Both the position numbers and the translations under genes were made by a program. The notes beneath the pieces were generated by a model. It saw only the letters and a program-made list of their open reading frames with translations. It did no database searches and had not been told where the DNA came from. This document shows, piece after piece, positions 24,591 through 36,870 of a stretch of 64,000 bases of DNA; positions within the stretch are counted from its first letter, which is position 1, and each line of letters starts with the position of its first letter. This DNA is from Phorcus lineatus. Taxonomy: Eukaryota; Mollusca; Gastropoda; Trochida; Trochidae. The stretch covers positions 65,551,022 to 65,615,021 of the forward strand of contig OV121081.1 of assembly GCA_921293015.1 (NCBI GenBank), read 5' to 3'.

Positions 24591-25300
24591 TAGAAAGCTA
24601 AAATAAGTATTCGTTCTCATATGCCTTGAAATAGCTAATTTGAACCGAATTTGCTATAGTTCCTTAGTTACTAAGAACTTCTTACAAATGCTAATCAAAG
24701 CTGCAGACTTTATACGTTTACTTTAAAAAGATAAGATTTATGACAAAGTATCTATTTGCATGTCATGCTTTTAGATGTACAACAAACAAGCTTCGAAGAT
24801 ACTTAAATCATTTCAATTTTACATTTCTCTAATAAGTGTTACTTTAACAGAAAAATACATTGATAAACCCGAGATGGCAAACATTTATTCCTTGTTTTCA
24901 TTCAACGTTCATGCGGAATTATTGCCTCACCCAGTTGAGATGAACCCCTTTCCCGGGGGTGAAACCATGGGGATGTTGTTGTGTACCCGTGACGTCATCG
25001 AAATACTCTCCAGTATGAACCACGTACAGAATGTTAATATGCATGTCACTCGCTCGTTTATTCAGCTGTGTGCTTGTGCTGTAATTACAACAAGAGGTTG
25101 ACTTATTTGTTTATTGAACACGTTTGTTATCGAAAGAGTAATCATTTCGTTGACGTATGTGTTAATTAATTTCGGTAAATATTCTAGCTTATGCAAACAC
25201 TTTGGAGATCTATTATACAGAACATAGGTTACTCCATATCCATATATGATAACAATTAGCAGTGGAACTATGCATCACTATTAAAATTTAATTAGCAAGT
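24591..25300. other. Unassigned sequence
   Basis: Contains a 108-codon plus-strand frame (24775-25101) without recognised domain. Its sequence is not repeated elsewhere in the window. Confidence 0.3.
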
Positions 25301-25520
25301 GTAACGGCCAGGATATTTTCCCTAGAGGTGCCTGTTTTCTCTGTCCTTTTACTAATTAGAATACTCTAAGGGAGGTAATTGTTGTGATTAGAAATCAGCC
25401 AAACCCCTAGCCAAACTGTTGCTAGGTAACTAGTTCCATACAAGTGGTTCCAAACTGACCAATGGTCAGAGATCATGTGACCCCAGTTCTGAAGAGGGAC
25501 ACTCAAAGCCTCTTATCGCC

Positions 25521-25586
25521 CTCTTCTTTGTCTGATCACCCAAGGGTTAACATCCACTGTACCATACTCTCCATTGTTCATAGGTA
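25521..25586 (+). repeat. 66-bp direct repeat, first copy
   Basis: Runs from ctcttctttgtctgatcacc to ttgttcataggta and is identical by eye to 26934-26999. Flanks on both sides differ completely. Confidence 0.92.
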
Positions 25587-26933
25587 AATACACCAATTAG
25601 AACTTTGACTTTTTCCCTTTATGCTGTTATGGGACCCTATTATGTTCTAATGTATATTTACATTCAATGCTTTTATTTGCTGGATTTATAATTGGCAGAT
25701 AGCATTTAATATCAATTGCTAAATTCACTATCAATAACTTTGGAAATTCCATTTAATTAGCTCCATGCTAATTAAAGTTCCAAGTTTCCTTTTCCTTGAT
25801 ACAATCCTTTTATTCAATAAATGCACAGTGCATTTACATTCACTCATAGATAGTTGATCTATTTTCAAATTCAACAAGTGTGTAGCTATCCCATTGTCTC
25901 AGTCTCCACACATGGTATTAATTAAAGCCTCTTGCCCTTTAATGAGCATGTTCCAAGATGGCCGCTTTAGATGTAAACAAAGCTGCGTCGACTGTATTAA
26001 TCTGCATCTTGCTTATCAATGCGCTCATGCATCATTTACATAAGTTATTGGCTAAGCATTAACAATCATTGTTTTTCATCACATTAGATTATTGTATCCT
26101 AATTCATTTCTCATATCTGAAATATCTGTGTGATGTTTTTTCCACATTGTTATTGTTAATCATATCATTGTTTTTCCTCACAATTCACGTTATTGTTATC
26201 AATATCCTTCAAGGGATGTGAGGTTTTTTTCACAATGATAATGCTCCTATCAATATTGTTTTAACCTTTTATGTTGCCCTCTTGATGTAAAGTCACCATT
26301 ATGCTTATTGATACAGTATGTGTTATCCATATGGCCCTCTCCCTTTACCTTCAACCTTTAGTGAAATTTAATTATGTAATATCTTATTATTGCATTTTAA
26401 TATATTTCATTTTGCTAAAGTTAGGTATCCTTATTCTGGGTAGTTTCTGGTTATTCTACCTAATGGGTGTATGTACACATTGTTGGAACCAACCTCAATG
26501 GTCTGGTATGTACAACCAACAAATAGTCATACCCCATCTTTATTATTCTCCATTTAAGTATAGGCCAGGTGCCCTATCATGGTTAATAATTTCTCCTTTA
26601 CCGGTATTGATTTGATTACATACATATATTGTTTGGTTATATACATATATGTATTCTTTAAGGCCCTTTGTATAATAGTGTGACTGGTAACTTACATCAG
26701 GCGGCAACATTTCCTTATGTGGAAAGATGTGATGATTACTCTGGGGAGATTTATAGTAATAAATGTAATTAAATAAAAATACTCATTGGGTCGTTGCGAG
26801 CGCTGATGCTGCTTGCCAAAATGTATGTATTTATCTTTTACATTATCTATCTATCCTTTAAATAGTTTTCATCACATCTATCATACCACTAAATTCAACT
26901 TTAAATGATTCATATGTCATATATTCATTTAGG

Positions 26934-26999
26934 CTCTTCTTTGTCTGATCACCCAAGGGTTAACATCCACTGTACCATACTCTCCATTGTTCATAGGTA
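26934..26999 (+). repeat. 66-bp direct repeat, second copy
   Basis: Exact match of 25521-25586, at a spacing of 1413 bases. Sharp boundaries with unrelated flanks suggest duplication by transposition or rearrangement rather than an old tandem duplication. Confidence 0.92.
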
Positions 27000-27000
27000 C

Positions 27001-27396
27001 CCCCTTGGATGTACAGACAAGATTTGCACCAACCATCATAAAGTTTCTTTCTCTTGAATACATCATTGTCAATTTCATTCCTGTGTTGTGTCATCTTTGA
27101 CTGGAGTACTCGAGCTAGCACGCTTGCCCATCCCTTACCGTGAGACTGAAATTAAGCTAATTAGGCGATTTCAACCAAGTCCTACACAAATTATGATTAT
27201 GAGAATTTTGAATAGCCAACACCATACACAGATGTACACGTCATCTCCATGTAAAGTCTCGTCAGAGGCAAAGTATAAAACATTTCAGTATGTGAAGAGC
27301 CGACACATAGTTGACTAACTTTTATAATGTCGATAACGAAATACATCATGGGACACAATCACGTTGTAATTTAGAGACAAGAAAGCATGTGTTTTA

Positions 27397-27400
<4 letters not shown>
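27001..27400. other. Unassigned sequence
   Basis: Nothing recognised. A 76-codon plus-strand frame (27088-27318) has no domain. Confidence 0.3.

Positions 27401-27445
<45 letters not shown>
27401..27445. repeat. (CT)n microsatellite
   Basis: A 45-base uninterrupted CT dinucleotide run. Confidence 0.95.
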
Positions 27446-27448
<3 letters not shown>

Positions 27449-28076
27449 ACCCTTTGAAGGTCATTAGAGCAAGCATACACACAAAAATAGCTAATTACCT
27501 AACGTATATGAACAGTGATATATACAAATGTAACCATATAAACATTTTTGTGTGTGATATACATCTACATATCTCGATCTCGTAAGTTCGGCGTCAATTG
27601 ACTGTTTCATTCAGCACTAGGTGGTGTAATGGTTGGTGTTGTAAATAAACAGCCCCTGGTTCAATTTTTCGGAGATTACTTTGTATTATGGATATCGCCT
27701 CAAGGGTGTCAAGAGGCATGTTCGTAATTTGGCGCAGAATGACAAGGAAATGGACTAATTGAGACATGTCAACATTAGCAGTACAACTTGTCAGACTGGA
27801 AAAAAATACATTAAATACTACTTCCATGATAATTCGGCAAACACTAAATGACCTCCACTATTGGGAACCATTTCAAAAAACGGATTTAGGGAATACAGGC
27901 AAATGATAGGATTCCAAGAAGTAGGAATTTACACTTCTTGTTCATTTTGCCACTTTTTTTCATTAATAATTCATCAGGTTATTAATGTAAAAACATGTCT
28001 TTGTTAATAATTTAAGAATTTTCATACATTCCTAAATATTTTGTTCAGTATATAAATGCGCTATCAATAACCCCCC
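27446..28076. other. Unassigned sequence, with a weak tRNA-like trace
   Basis: At 27617-27675 the string ggtggtgtaatggttggtg followed by ctggttcaat resembles A- and B-box spacing of a decayed tRNA-derived element. The arms cannot be folded convincingly. Otherwise no feature was seen. Confidence 0.2.
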
Positions 28077-28680
28077 TTGGATGAGATTAAGAAATGTGGA
28101 TTAAGAGGAATATTTGTCAAAGATGGTTTAAATGATATTTTATTACTGCTTTTTGCAGATTATGTTACTTTGCTCGATTACACTGTAATTGGCTTGCAGA
28201 AAAAACTGGATACACTGTATCGGTTTTGCTCAAAATGGGGTTTTGAAGTCAGTCTTGAAAAATCTTGTGTAGTTGTATTCAGAAATGGTGGTTATTTAAA
28301 GAAATATTTCTATAATGGAACTCAAATGAAAGTTGAATCGCATTATAAATATTTGGGTGTTGTTTTTACTACGAAATTGATATGGACAAAAACATGTGAA
28401 ACACTGAGTTTACAAGCAAAAAAAGCTGCGTACCCTATTTTAAAAATGTTTACGGATTTTCCAAATATATCTTTGGAGGTTTGCATCAGCGATATTTGAT
28501 AGTAAAGTAGCCCAGATATTATTGTACTGTAGCGAAATCTGGGGCCACTCATACCGTGCCCACATTGAGAAAATCCAATGCTTCTTTTTCAAACGGTTTT
28601 TTGTGTGTTAATAAAACTTCGTCCTCAGTCAATATTGCTTTCCTCGGGTCTGTAAAAACAAGTATTGACCTCATCACCAG
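28077..28680 (+). pseudogene. LINE reverse-transcriptase fragment
   Basis: The open frame 28077-28499 shows the palm of a non-LTR reverse transcriptase. LLLLFADY stands where the family has FADD, so the second catalytic Asp is lost. GLQKKLDTLYRFCSKWGFEV, EKSCVVVFRNGG and HYKYLGVVFTT follow, the usual order after the catalytic site. After a stop and frameshift near 28497 the thumb region continues as KVAQILLYCSEIWGHSYRAH and IEKIQCFFFKRF. The remainder decays after about 28620. The N-terminal fingers and endonuclease are missing. It is a 5'-truncated, dead copy with no promoter of its own. Confidence 0.85.
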
Positions 28681-28694
28681 TCTATATTTGTATA

Positions 28695-28754
28695 GTGACG
28701 TAACATGAGTCGATGAATAACGTCACATCAGTCGATAAATAACGTCCCATCACC
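28695..28754 (+). repeat. Three ~22-bp CRE-like repeats
   Basis: tgacgtaacatgagtcgatg, taacgtcacatcagtcgata and taacgtcccatca follow head to tail. Each unit carries a TGACGT/ACGTCA half-site, so the run could bind CREB/ATF-type factors if accessible. It is equally a chance short minisatellite. Confidence 0.6.
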
Positions 28755-31700
28755 TTCACTCGCTTTGTTTGTCCTTTACATAATACATAAACCATATATA
28801 TATATTGTTGCTCATGTGTTACTAATTCCATTTTATCTTAAAAATGAAAGAATAGGTTAAACAACGTTCATATCAGCTAGATCAGATGTTGAAAATACGT
28901 CTTACGAATTGAATAAGATTGTTAAGATTAACTTTGTACTAAGTAAGATTCTGAAGGATTTGGAACACTTCAGCGCCCTAGCTAGTTTACTGACATTAAG
29001 ATGTCCAACGAACCATATCAAATTGGTTGGCATAGATCAACCGGAATTTTTAATCAAAACGTTTAACTGTATACAAGGAACATTTCAATATATAGAGCAA
29101 TTTCCAGTCGTCTATCTACTTGAAATGTATAAATAGCCACCAAATGTACTGCATGCTGTTCCTCCAATATCATATCGTCTTCTCACAACTTTTATTCTGT
29201 TGTCACACTGGTTAGTTTATCAATTTTGACATTGAACTTTGGAAATAAAACAACTTATCGGCTTTATTTGTCTGTTTGGTACTAAATTTCTTTATTCACT
29301 ATTCATTCAGATCTCCTAATTTTTACGTCATTAAGTTCTATTTAATCTGACCAAAGATAAACGTCAGCACATAAATATGTTTCTCTATTAGTAGAATTGA
29401 CTTCAAATCTCTATATATCTAATCTAATCTAATATAGCGGATCCATACATCGACCCAACACATCGCTCCTATCTTCTCGTTCTTTGTATCATCAAGTCAG
29501 ACATTGAAGTTTCGTTTTTGAGTGTGATAGATTTAACCTATTTGTAGATTAAAATTGTAAAGCATATTATGTCCTGTTTATAAAATAACCCCAGAAGATA
29601 TAAACAACCTATTCAGTTTCCTTAGATGATGTCATAACATCAATCACACCACCCTTCGAGCAATGTTCCAAATACATCATATCAGAAGGTCATCTGAAAT
29701 AAAACAATAAAAGCTGGCGACTCAACTTACAATGGTGTTCAACCATTTCACCCTATTCAAATAGACTTGAATCTCGAAATTAATTATACATTGAAACTAA
29801 TAGTGATTTTAGTAATGCAAAATCAACAATAACATTCATATTTCGATAATTCATATTCGAAACATAATCACTGAAAGACAAAAAGATGAAAAAAAGATGC
29901 ATCATATTCAAAGACGTATAGCATAATCAATAAAGGTGTAACAGAATTATACCTACTAAAAGGAATATCAAGCTATCCCCAATATCTAAGAATTCATGTA
30001 CGACCCTGTCTTAACCGATAGAAACAAATGATCAAATCAAATTGCAAAGCTCGTTTTTAACGTATATTTGCTTTTAAATTTTAAATCTGCAAATGACATC
30101 CTTGAAGAATGTTGGTTATAAGGCCGGTACATACATATACGTGTGTGTGTGTGTGTTTATATACACATAAATAATATTTATATGTAAATATATATGTGTG
30201 TGAATATGGAATACTATGTTGATGTAATGAGAACAATATAGGTGTGTAATGACATGACGCACACACACTTCCCCTAAGGCACGATAAAAAATCAGTTGAT
30301 CGGGGGTCCGCCTACCACGCATCACTACTTCGCTTGCTCTATTGTGAGTTTATGATGTTGGCAGTCTAACACATTGTTGCCATTAAAACATGTAAGCAAT
30401 CGTGTTTTCATATATATTCAATTGACCATTGACCATGTTCAAAGGCCGGCATAGTTTCCCTCGGGGGCGATGTTGGAACCACACACACCAGGTGGAATCC
30501 GTTGCGTCAATATAATCTTGCCCAATACGTTGGATAGAAATAACAAGAGAATTCCAGAGGTAAAGTTCTTTAGAAACTCAAAGGTAGTCTTTCACGTTAT
30601 CGAGTGTTAAGCAATAATTGTGCAAACCACTTATAACAACTAATAACTGGATTCTAATCCTAGAGCAACACTTAGTCAAGATATTCCGTGTCTGCAAATG
30701 ACGTCTTGATAACAATAGTTTTTCGTCCTGAAACAGGGTTTAACGTCATTTTGTGTCAATTTCCTTAGATAATTCAAGTCAATGTGGCTTTAGTTTCGGA
30801 TTTAACGTAAGGTAAATATGCGATTCTGCCGACTGACTATCGATCAATGGAATAGCAGGAAAATTATGCGTGCATTCTCATATTTTGGATTGGAACTGAA
30901 CATCAATAATGATGTTTACATATATTTTCACGAACTGATTATTATTATTACCTGTTTATCATATAGAACCCTCATGCTGTTTATTGTCAACAGGTACTTA
31001 ACCTGCAGGTGCTTGCTATTGTAGTCCTCCATTGCTTTTATTCATTGCTGTCATGCCGACCACATCTGTTCGATAATGCACCTGTTTAAATAGATGAGAT
31101 AAAATAATTTCACGAGATATCGAATTTTGATTAAAAGTGATTAAGAGTAATCATTACAATGGAATAAGGTTTTTTTCAAACGTTGCAATCTTGAAATAAA
31201 GAAGTTATAAATCCTTAGAACTTGTTTATATTTATCTTACCAACTTCTTAATGTCTTTTTAAGAAAAACATTTATGATTGATGAAAAATAGAAATCCATG
31301 TACTTCAAAAGCTGAGGTAAGTTACAACTATGAAGCGTCGTACCAATATACATTAGGTTCTTAGTCCTTGTTTAGGGATCACAATAGTTATTTGGTACGC
31401 TCAAAAAATCAGTGCGTATTTTGGAACATAAGCGATGTTTTAGCCGATTGACAAATTTCTCTCGATATCTGAATGAATATTAAAGAATGTGATAGCGTTT
31501 TTTTCTACCTAAAATTATTACTTTCCTTTCAGATTTACTAGTACTATTTCAAGAAAAAATATTATTCAAGTATAGATAAATCAGAGTATATATTTCATTT
31601 AAGAATAAATAAATGAAAAGTGATAAAAGGTAAAGTAATGTTTTCGTGTCCATTTCATAACAAAAGTAACAACAGTTAGTTATAGGGAAATGCATGTAGT

Positions 31701-32427
31701 TCTCAATAACCTTATCCTATTATCTATCATCAAATATGAGATTTATTCAACAGTCATTTAAAAAAGTGGATTCAATTACTCTCATTAAATGATACAAGCG
31801 AATTATTTGATTATTTTTAATTCTAAGTGGAAAATGGTATAAGCATTTAAAGGGATTGATAAAATGTTCGTAAATGAATTATGGGAAAAATTCACTTTGG
31901 TGATGATATCTTTATTAAAGCGATTTTTATACTTGGGAACAACGAAAGCGAATATATTTTCGAAGTCATTATTAACATGAAACCAGAAACCCGCAACTGC
32001 TTGTTAGTGTAAATAGCTACCGTACTATATCCACTGTCGTTCTATTTTTTCATATTAATTCATTTAAAACGTAGAATATTCATTGTCCTTAATTTATTTG
32101 TCTTATACAAACCAGCAGTATTGTTCACATTCCTTTCTATATGTGTGAACGAAAAACAAGTTATCGTCATCATATCTTGATGCTCATGGAAAAATCACGA
32201 GGACATCAAGTTTTGGGCATTACAAAAATTCAACAAATGTCTACAAATTGTTTTTCAACCATTGGCAATCATTAGCCTGTACTCATCAAATGTTAATAGC
32301 GAGATCGGTTAAGGTAGATTACATAAAGCAGACAAGTGATTCAGGTTGATTTTCATAATCTGTTGAGTATTTCATAAATGTTTTTGTTCATGTTGAAATT
32401 GAAAACGGTGAAGATATGACGATCAAT
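28755..32427. other. AT-rich intergenic DNA downstream of receptor B
   Basis: In the minus sense this contains the 3' UTR of receptor B, probably ending within the first kilobase (TTTATT at ~32095 and ~31918 would be AATAAA on the transcript strand). Apart from a (GT)n run at 30141 there is nothing recognisable. Confidence 0.35.
30141..30156. repeat. Short (GT)n run
   Basis: About eight GT dinucleotides flanked by ATATAC-rich sequence. Confidence 0.8.
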
Positions 32428-33522
32428 TCACGGATTATCCCTGCGTTCTGTTTGAGGCGAGGTCGAGGATGAGAGAGTGGTGGCTCGTGTCGTGGACGTG
32501 TACATCGTGGGTCTAGACTTCAGCTTCCTCCGACACACGAGACCCGCTAGCTCCCCCCTGAACCTCGTCCCCGTCACGCAGTACAAGAGGAAGTTGATGG
32601 CGTTGTTAGTGTACTGCAGCAGGTTCACCAGGACCCACAACAGGCTCCTCACCGCTTTCCCCTCTATGTCCGTCTTGTCGTGAATGTTCGTGTAGATGGC
32701 GTATACACAAAAAGGCGTGGAGCAGATCACATACGTGGCACTGACCGCGATCAGAGTGACCGTCATGGAGGATGTCTTGCTCTTCCTGGCCTCGGCGTCC
32801 CCGCTGTATCCCTTGTTGTCCACTGCCTGCTTGTCGCTCAGAAACACCTTCCGGATGATGAGGAAGTTGGAGAGGATCAAAATTGTGGATGGTACGAAAG
32901 AGTAGAAAGCAAAGTCAATCCATGGCCACACCTTTGTCTCAAAATCATAGTATTCGTCAGTGATGCCGTCACAAGGGATGACATAAGTTTTGTTTCCTCT
33001 CTGGTAAACGTAATCTCCTATTCCGTAGAAGTAATGGGCATTTAACAACATGAAGAAAATCAAAATGGTTGCAATGATAGCGTAAGCTGCCTTCCTGGTA
33101 CATCTCAGCTTGACTGTATGCGGAAACATGACAGACAACACTCTCTCCAGAGTGACGGCCACCAACAACCAGGCGGAGGAGTGTACAGAGAAGTAGACGG
33201 CCCAGGTGTGGATCTTACACCCAGCCACAGTCTTCCAGCGGATGTCCACGTCTATGAGGTACACCAGCCATTGACGCATGAGTCCGGTGTTGAGGACGAT
33301 GATGTCGACCACCGCGAGGACCCGGAGATACAGTGACGTGGTGGAGTGTCTCATGGACGACCTGGACAATACCACCACCGTCAGGATGTTCCCCACCGTC
33401 CCAAGCACTATCAACACGGGGGGAATGTACTTCCACAGATTCTCAGCCACACGATACTCTGAAAAGTCCTCCAAGAAGGGACCTCGGTCTTCGTCCCCGA
33501 CCTCCAGCGTGGTGTTGTTCAT
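32428..33522 (-). CDS. Rhodopsin-class (FMRFamide-receptor-like) G-protein-coupled receptor, paralogue B
   Basis: An intact single-exon frame of 364 residues, colinear with paralogue A through TM7 and identical at most positions of TM1, TM2 and TM7. The N-terminus (MNNTTLEVGDED) carries the same N-glycosylation site. Asn45 and Asp73 are in TM1 and TM2, Cys102 precedes TM3, and LERV replaces DRY. CSTPFC lies in TM6, and YTNNAINFLLYCVTG in TM7, where NFLLY again replaces NPxxY. Differences concentrate in extracellular loop 2 (YQRGNKTYVIPCDG, with an extra glycosylation site), the third cytoplasmic loop and the Ser/Thr-rich tail. That fits altered ligand or coupling after duplication, although this is inference. 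It is same-strand with paralogue A, so it arose by duplication in cis. GC content is higher than in the surrounding DNA. Confidence 0.92.
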   Translation of the reverse strand: MNNTTLEVGDEDRGPFLEDFSEYRVAENLWKYIPPVLIVLGTVGNILTVVVLSRSSMRHSTTSLYLRVLAVVDIIVLNTGLMRQWLVYLIDVDIRWKTVAGCKIHTWAVYFSVHSSAWLLVAVTLERVLSVMFPHTVKLRCTRKAAYAIIATILIFFMLLNAHYFYGIGDYVYQRGNKTYVIPCDGITDEYYDFETKVWPWIDFAFYSFVPSTILILSNFLIIRKVFLSDKQAVDNKGYSGDAEARKSKTSSMTVTLIAVSATYVICSTPFCVYAIYTNIHDKTDIEGKAVRSLLWVLVNLLQYTNNAINFLLYCVTGTRFRGELAGLVCRRKLKSRPTMYTSTTRATTLSSSTSPQTERRDNP

Positions 33523-33992
33523 GATTTCTTTAGGAGAGAGAGTTTAAACCACGGTTCAGTTGTGTGATTTAGTTAAAGATGATAAGAAGCATCCCACTAT
33601 CCATTGTCGTATGAAGCCTTGTACAGTCGGTAGTGATTGAACTTTAAACTCTTCCTCTTGAAATGAAGGGCTATTTTGACGCAGCTCAATTGTCACCAAT
33701 AACCCAAATATCTTTTTTCCATCAACACAACACAGTTTCGAATGAACGCCTTATTCAAACCAGTTATGACATAACACAGACTTGTTGGGACCAAGTGTCA
33801 ATCTGTGAGCTATTGGTCCAACGATTTGCAGACGACAATGATGTCCCGAACCCCGTCATTCACGCCTATTGTTCACCTCTCTCCGGTCCAGATAGCGGTA
33901 AGTTTATAACAAGTTCACCTGAACACTTCCACCCAAGCACGGAGAGAACTGGATCGGTGCCAGACCGGTAGCAAGCTAGACTCGGCTCTTGG

Positions 33993-33998
33993 TTTATA
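33993..33998 (-). promoter_or_regulatory. Possible TATA box of receptor B
   Basis: Minus-strand TGTATAAACC sits about 470 bases upstream of the receptor B start codon in a locally GC-richer stretch. It would place transcription start near 33965 with a long leader. No equivalent was found at the matching place upstream of receptor A. Confidence 0.25.
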
Positions 33999-34622
33999 CA
34001 CGCTCAATGAAGCTGACTGCTCAATCAGGACACGGACGCTCAGCCGGAGGGAGGAGTGTTACAGGTTTTAAACAACATCCCCAGGCTCGCCTTAGCCAAT
34101 CAGAACGCTCCATTTCAGACATAGCACAGTAACATGTAGTTAAATCTGGGTGACAGATCTCATTAACTGTATCCCACTGTTATAAAGCTATATTGCATAT
34201 GTACTATGGAGATGATAATGACACAAGTGTATGTTAATGTGTTGGTCCCAATATTACATTGATCTAAAGGGACACCTGTTGTAAATATATAGCACGAACT
34301 AACGGTTTCCACTCCTGATCACTATGGTATATCTCTGTTTTCTACATGGGTAGGGGATACGATGTAAGATAGCAGCAACAACTATGATAATTATCTTAAA
34401 ATGAGCAATCGAAAATAAAATAAAATCTCTTTTACCTTCGAATTGATAGATTAGTTGGGTTTGTCAGTTTCCGTGTACATTCCCTCTTGATTCCTAAGGT
34501 AATTACGGGACAACCATTTCATAGACAGTAAAGATTTGGAATAGTCTTATAGGTGAACAGGTCTTGCTTAAGCTCCTTAAACACTTATGTGGGAACACCT
34601 CGCGTCCAAAGTTAAATACCTG

Positions 34623-34941
34623 ATACCCAGTTGAAATGTCAATTCATGAATAAAAGGCTTTTTTATATATCGATAAAAGAGGCATTTTTTAAAAATGTTC
34701 TCAACAAAAGTACGCGATTGCATCATTTAATTCAAATTTGATTACTCGACGTTCATATAATGGCAATATTGAAACGTTGGTATACCCAGTTGAAATGTCA
34801 ATTCATGAATAAAAGGCTTTTTTATAAATCGATAAAAGAGGCATTATTTTAAAATGTTCTTAACAAAAGTACGTGATTGCATCATTTAATTCAGAATTGA
34901 TTACTCGACGTTCATATAATGGCAAAATTGAAACGTTAGAA
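34623..34941 (+). repeat. 159-bp tandem duplication
   Basis: Two head-to-tail copies starting ataccc at 34623 and 34782 share cagttgaaatgtcaattcat, cgataaaagaggcat and tactcgacgttcatataatg. They differ at about a dozen positions by eye, so the duplication has some age. Confidence 0.9.
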
Positions 34942-36635
34942 CTGTTCACTTGTGTGATGGTCTGCCCACCGACCATTAACGTAAATAGAGATCCGCCATT
35001 ATGCTTTCCCCGGGGGTCAGTCCTTCCTGTCTATCATCCTAATCGACTTCGGTAAATAACATCAACACACATCATCATTGCCGGCCTTTGCCTGTCCCTT
35101 ATTAGCGAAGTGGTTATGCTAATGATAATGCGAAATAAACAATTATATATTATTTACAGATGTGTATTGTGTTGGCGTTTGCCAGGAAACGCGTGTTTTC
35201 CTGGTTTAACTGTTTCCTGAGTAAATTAATATAACAAACTAATTTTCATCTGAGCTTAAATTCTCCTTTAAACCAATATCTAGATAAACGACAATAAAGC
35301 ACACATGAAAACAAAACATTTGGTTATTTCATGTTCACAATATGAAAGCTACTGACTAGGAAATAAAGGTTCATAGGTAAGACTATTTCATAGAGTTCTC
35401 CGTGCATTGGTTGAGGCAATAACAATAATCCTGTATGCAGTAAATGAATACACGGGTTTCCATGTTTCAATCTAAAAATATGAAATTGTCTTTAGTCAAA
35501 ATATGAAAAACAATAAAGGAATTAATTGAAAACAAGCAAAGAACTTAAAGTTTAAATATTAACAAATACAAATAAGTTACACAATATCAAATGGGTAAAA
35601 AGGCTTTGATAAAGAGAAAAATTCACCAAGTCAACAGTGATAGGTTGAGTCTTGCCCTTGATGGCAATTCCTTAATGAATCCAGTTGTAAACAGTTTAAA
35701 AAGTTGAGAACAATATCGCAGCGATTGATAGGAAAGTCAAATGTAGAAAACCAGGTTGATCAAATATGTGAGTGAGTGGTTTCTAATAGCAGGCCTTTTA
35801 TATATAAGATCACAAGATTTCCAAACCATTCCGTATATATCTACATATACATGGAAAGGAATGAACCTTCTAGGAGAACATTATAGACAAAGCAGCCTAC
35901 ATACAAGTATGTGACCCACTGAACAGTGTTACATTGTTACAAAATGTTACACATGTAAACAATCACTTTCTAATAACAAGTTGGTTTATTAATCAAGCAC
36001 ATGTCAGTCATCGTCACAATTCAAAACAACCTGACGCCTTGTGTAACTAAATAACTGTGTTACAAAACACTTACTTGTGTTCTTCTAGTGTTAACAATAT
36101 TTCAAACGAAGCAAAAACTTGGATGGTATCACAGCCTTGGCGTCAACAGAAAATCAGACAGAATCATTAAATCTGTTCAACTTTTTTCAAACATCTTGAG
36201 TTCTTCAAATTTTGTTAAAGAAAATTTAAACGATCTATCCACAATAGATAATACATTCCCTTCGCCTGTTCTTTCATAAAACATTGATTTTACAACGAGG
36301 TTTTTGCCGGTTAGTACAGAAAGTAACAGTGATATCATTCGTCACTCACTTCTCTCTCAATGACGTGACATGGGAGAGTTGACTAGTGTTTGGTATGGTC
36401 AGTGTTGAGAGTGTTGCCTGACTGAGGGGGTGGCCAGCAAGCCAGCAAGGGACCCGACTCGATTTAGTGAAATAATCAGTACAAATGCAGAAGTGTGATC
36501 CCAAATATATTAATGATTAAACCATTGCATAATTCCACAAGAAAAAGCAACGCCATTGAAAATGTGTGTGTGCTGTAGAGAATGGTTGCTGTACGAATGT
36601 GCAAGAAATCCAGTCTTGTAACAACCTGCTTTGTT
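34942..36635. other. Intergenic DNA, no gene recognised
   Basis: Only short frames with no domains. A YY1-like core on the minus strand (plus-strand atccgccattat at 34991) stands alone without other promoter motifs. Confidence 0.35.
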
Positions 36636-36870
36636 TAAAGGCACTGGCGCACACCAAATATCAATTAAACACATATAACGTATAGATCTCGAAAATTCAA
36701 ACATAAAGGTAGTCTGTCATATAGGTTAATTTGGAAAATGTGTACGTATACAGATTTTTACGTTAACTCTAAAAGACCGGAAGTAATTAGAGCAAAGTTG
36801 CATTAGCGCCGCATGAACTTGGATTTTTTCAATATTTAAATATACGCAAAGTCTGAAAACCAAAATCGAT
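36636..36870 (+). repeat. Dispersed repeat family X, copy 4
   Basis: Starts aaaggcactggcgcacacca, has the ctctaaaagaccggaagtaa core, gcaaagttgcatta and a gtctgaaaac end, matching the order in copies 1-3. The middle part is more diverged. Weak similarity may extend to about 37000. Confidence 0.6.

Larger units (their letters stand above)
25301..27000 (+). mobile_element. Possible LTR-like segment
   Basis: Begins tgtaacggccaggatatttt, a TG-start typical of long terminal repeats. It has a YY1-like ccaagatggccgc at 25951, AATAAA signals near 26760-26780, and carries the 66-bp identical direct repeats listed separately. No second LTR, primer-binding site or gag/pol sequence is visible, and no target duplication could be assigned. 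A hydrophobic 104-codon frame (26301-26615) is probably noise from T-rich DNA. The call is tentative. Confidence 0.25.

Noticed and set aside
26301..26615. Hydrophobic 104-residue membrane protein
   Set aside because: T-rich DNA makes hydrophobic frames by chance; there is no ordered membrane topology or similarity and it lies in a possible retroelement.
27612..27680. tRNA-derived element
   Set aside because: Only weak A/B-box resemblance; arms do not fold and no related copy was seen in the window.
32477..33547. Plus-strand frames across receptor B
   Set aside because: They are antisense shadows of the receptor coding sequence with no domain character.
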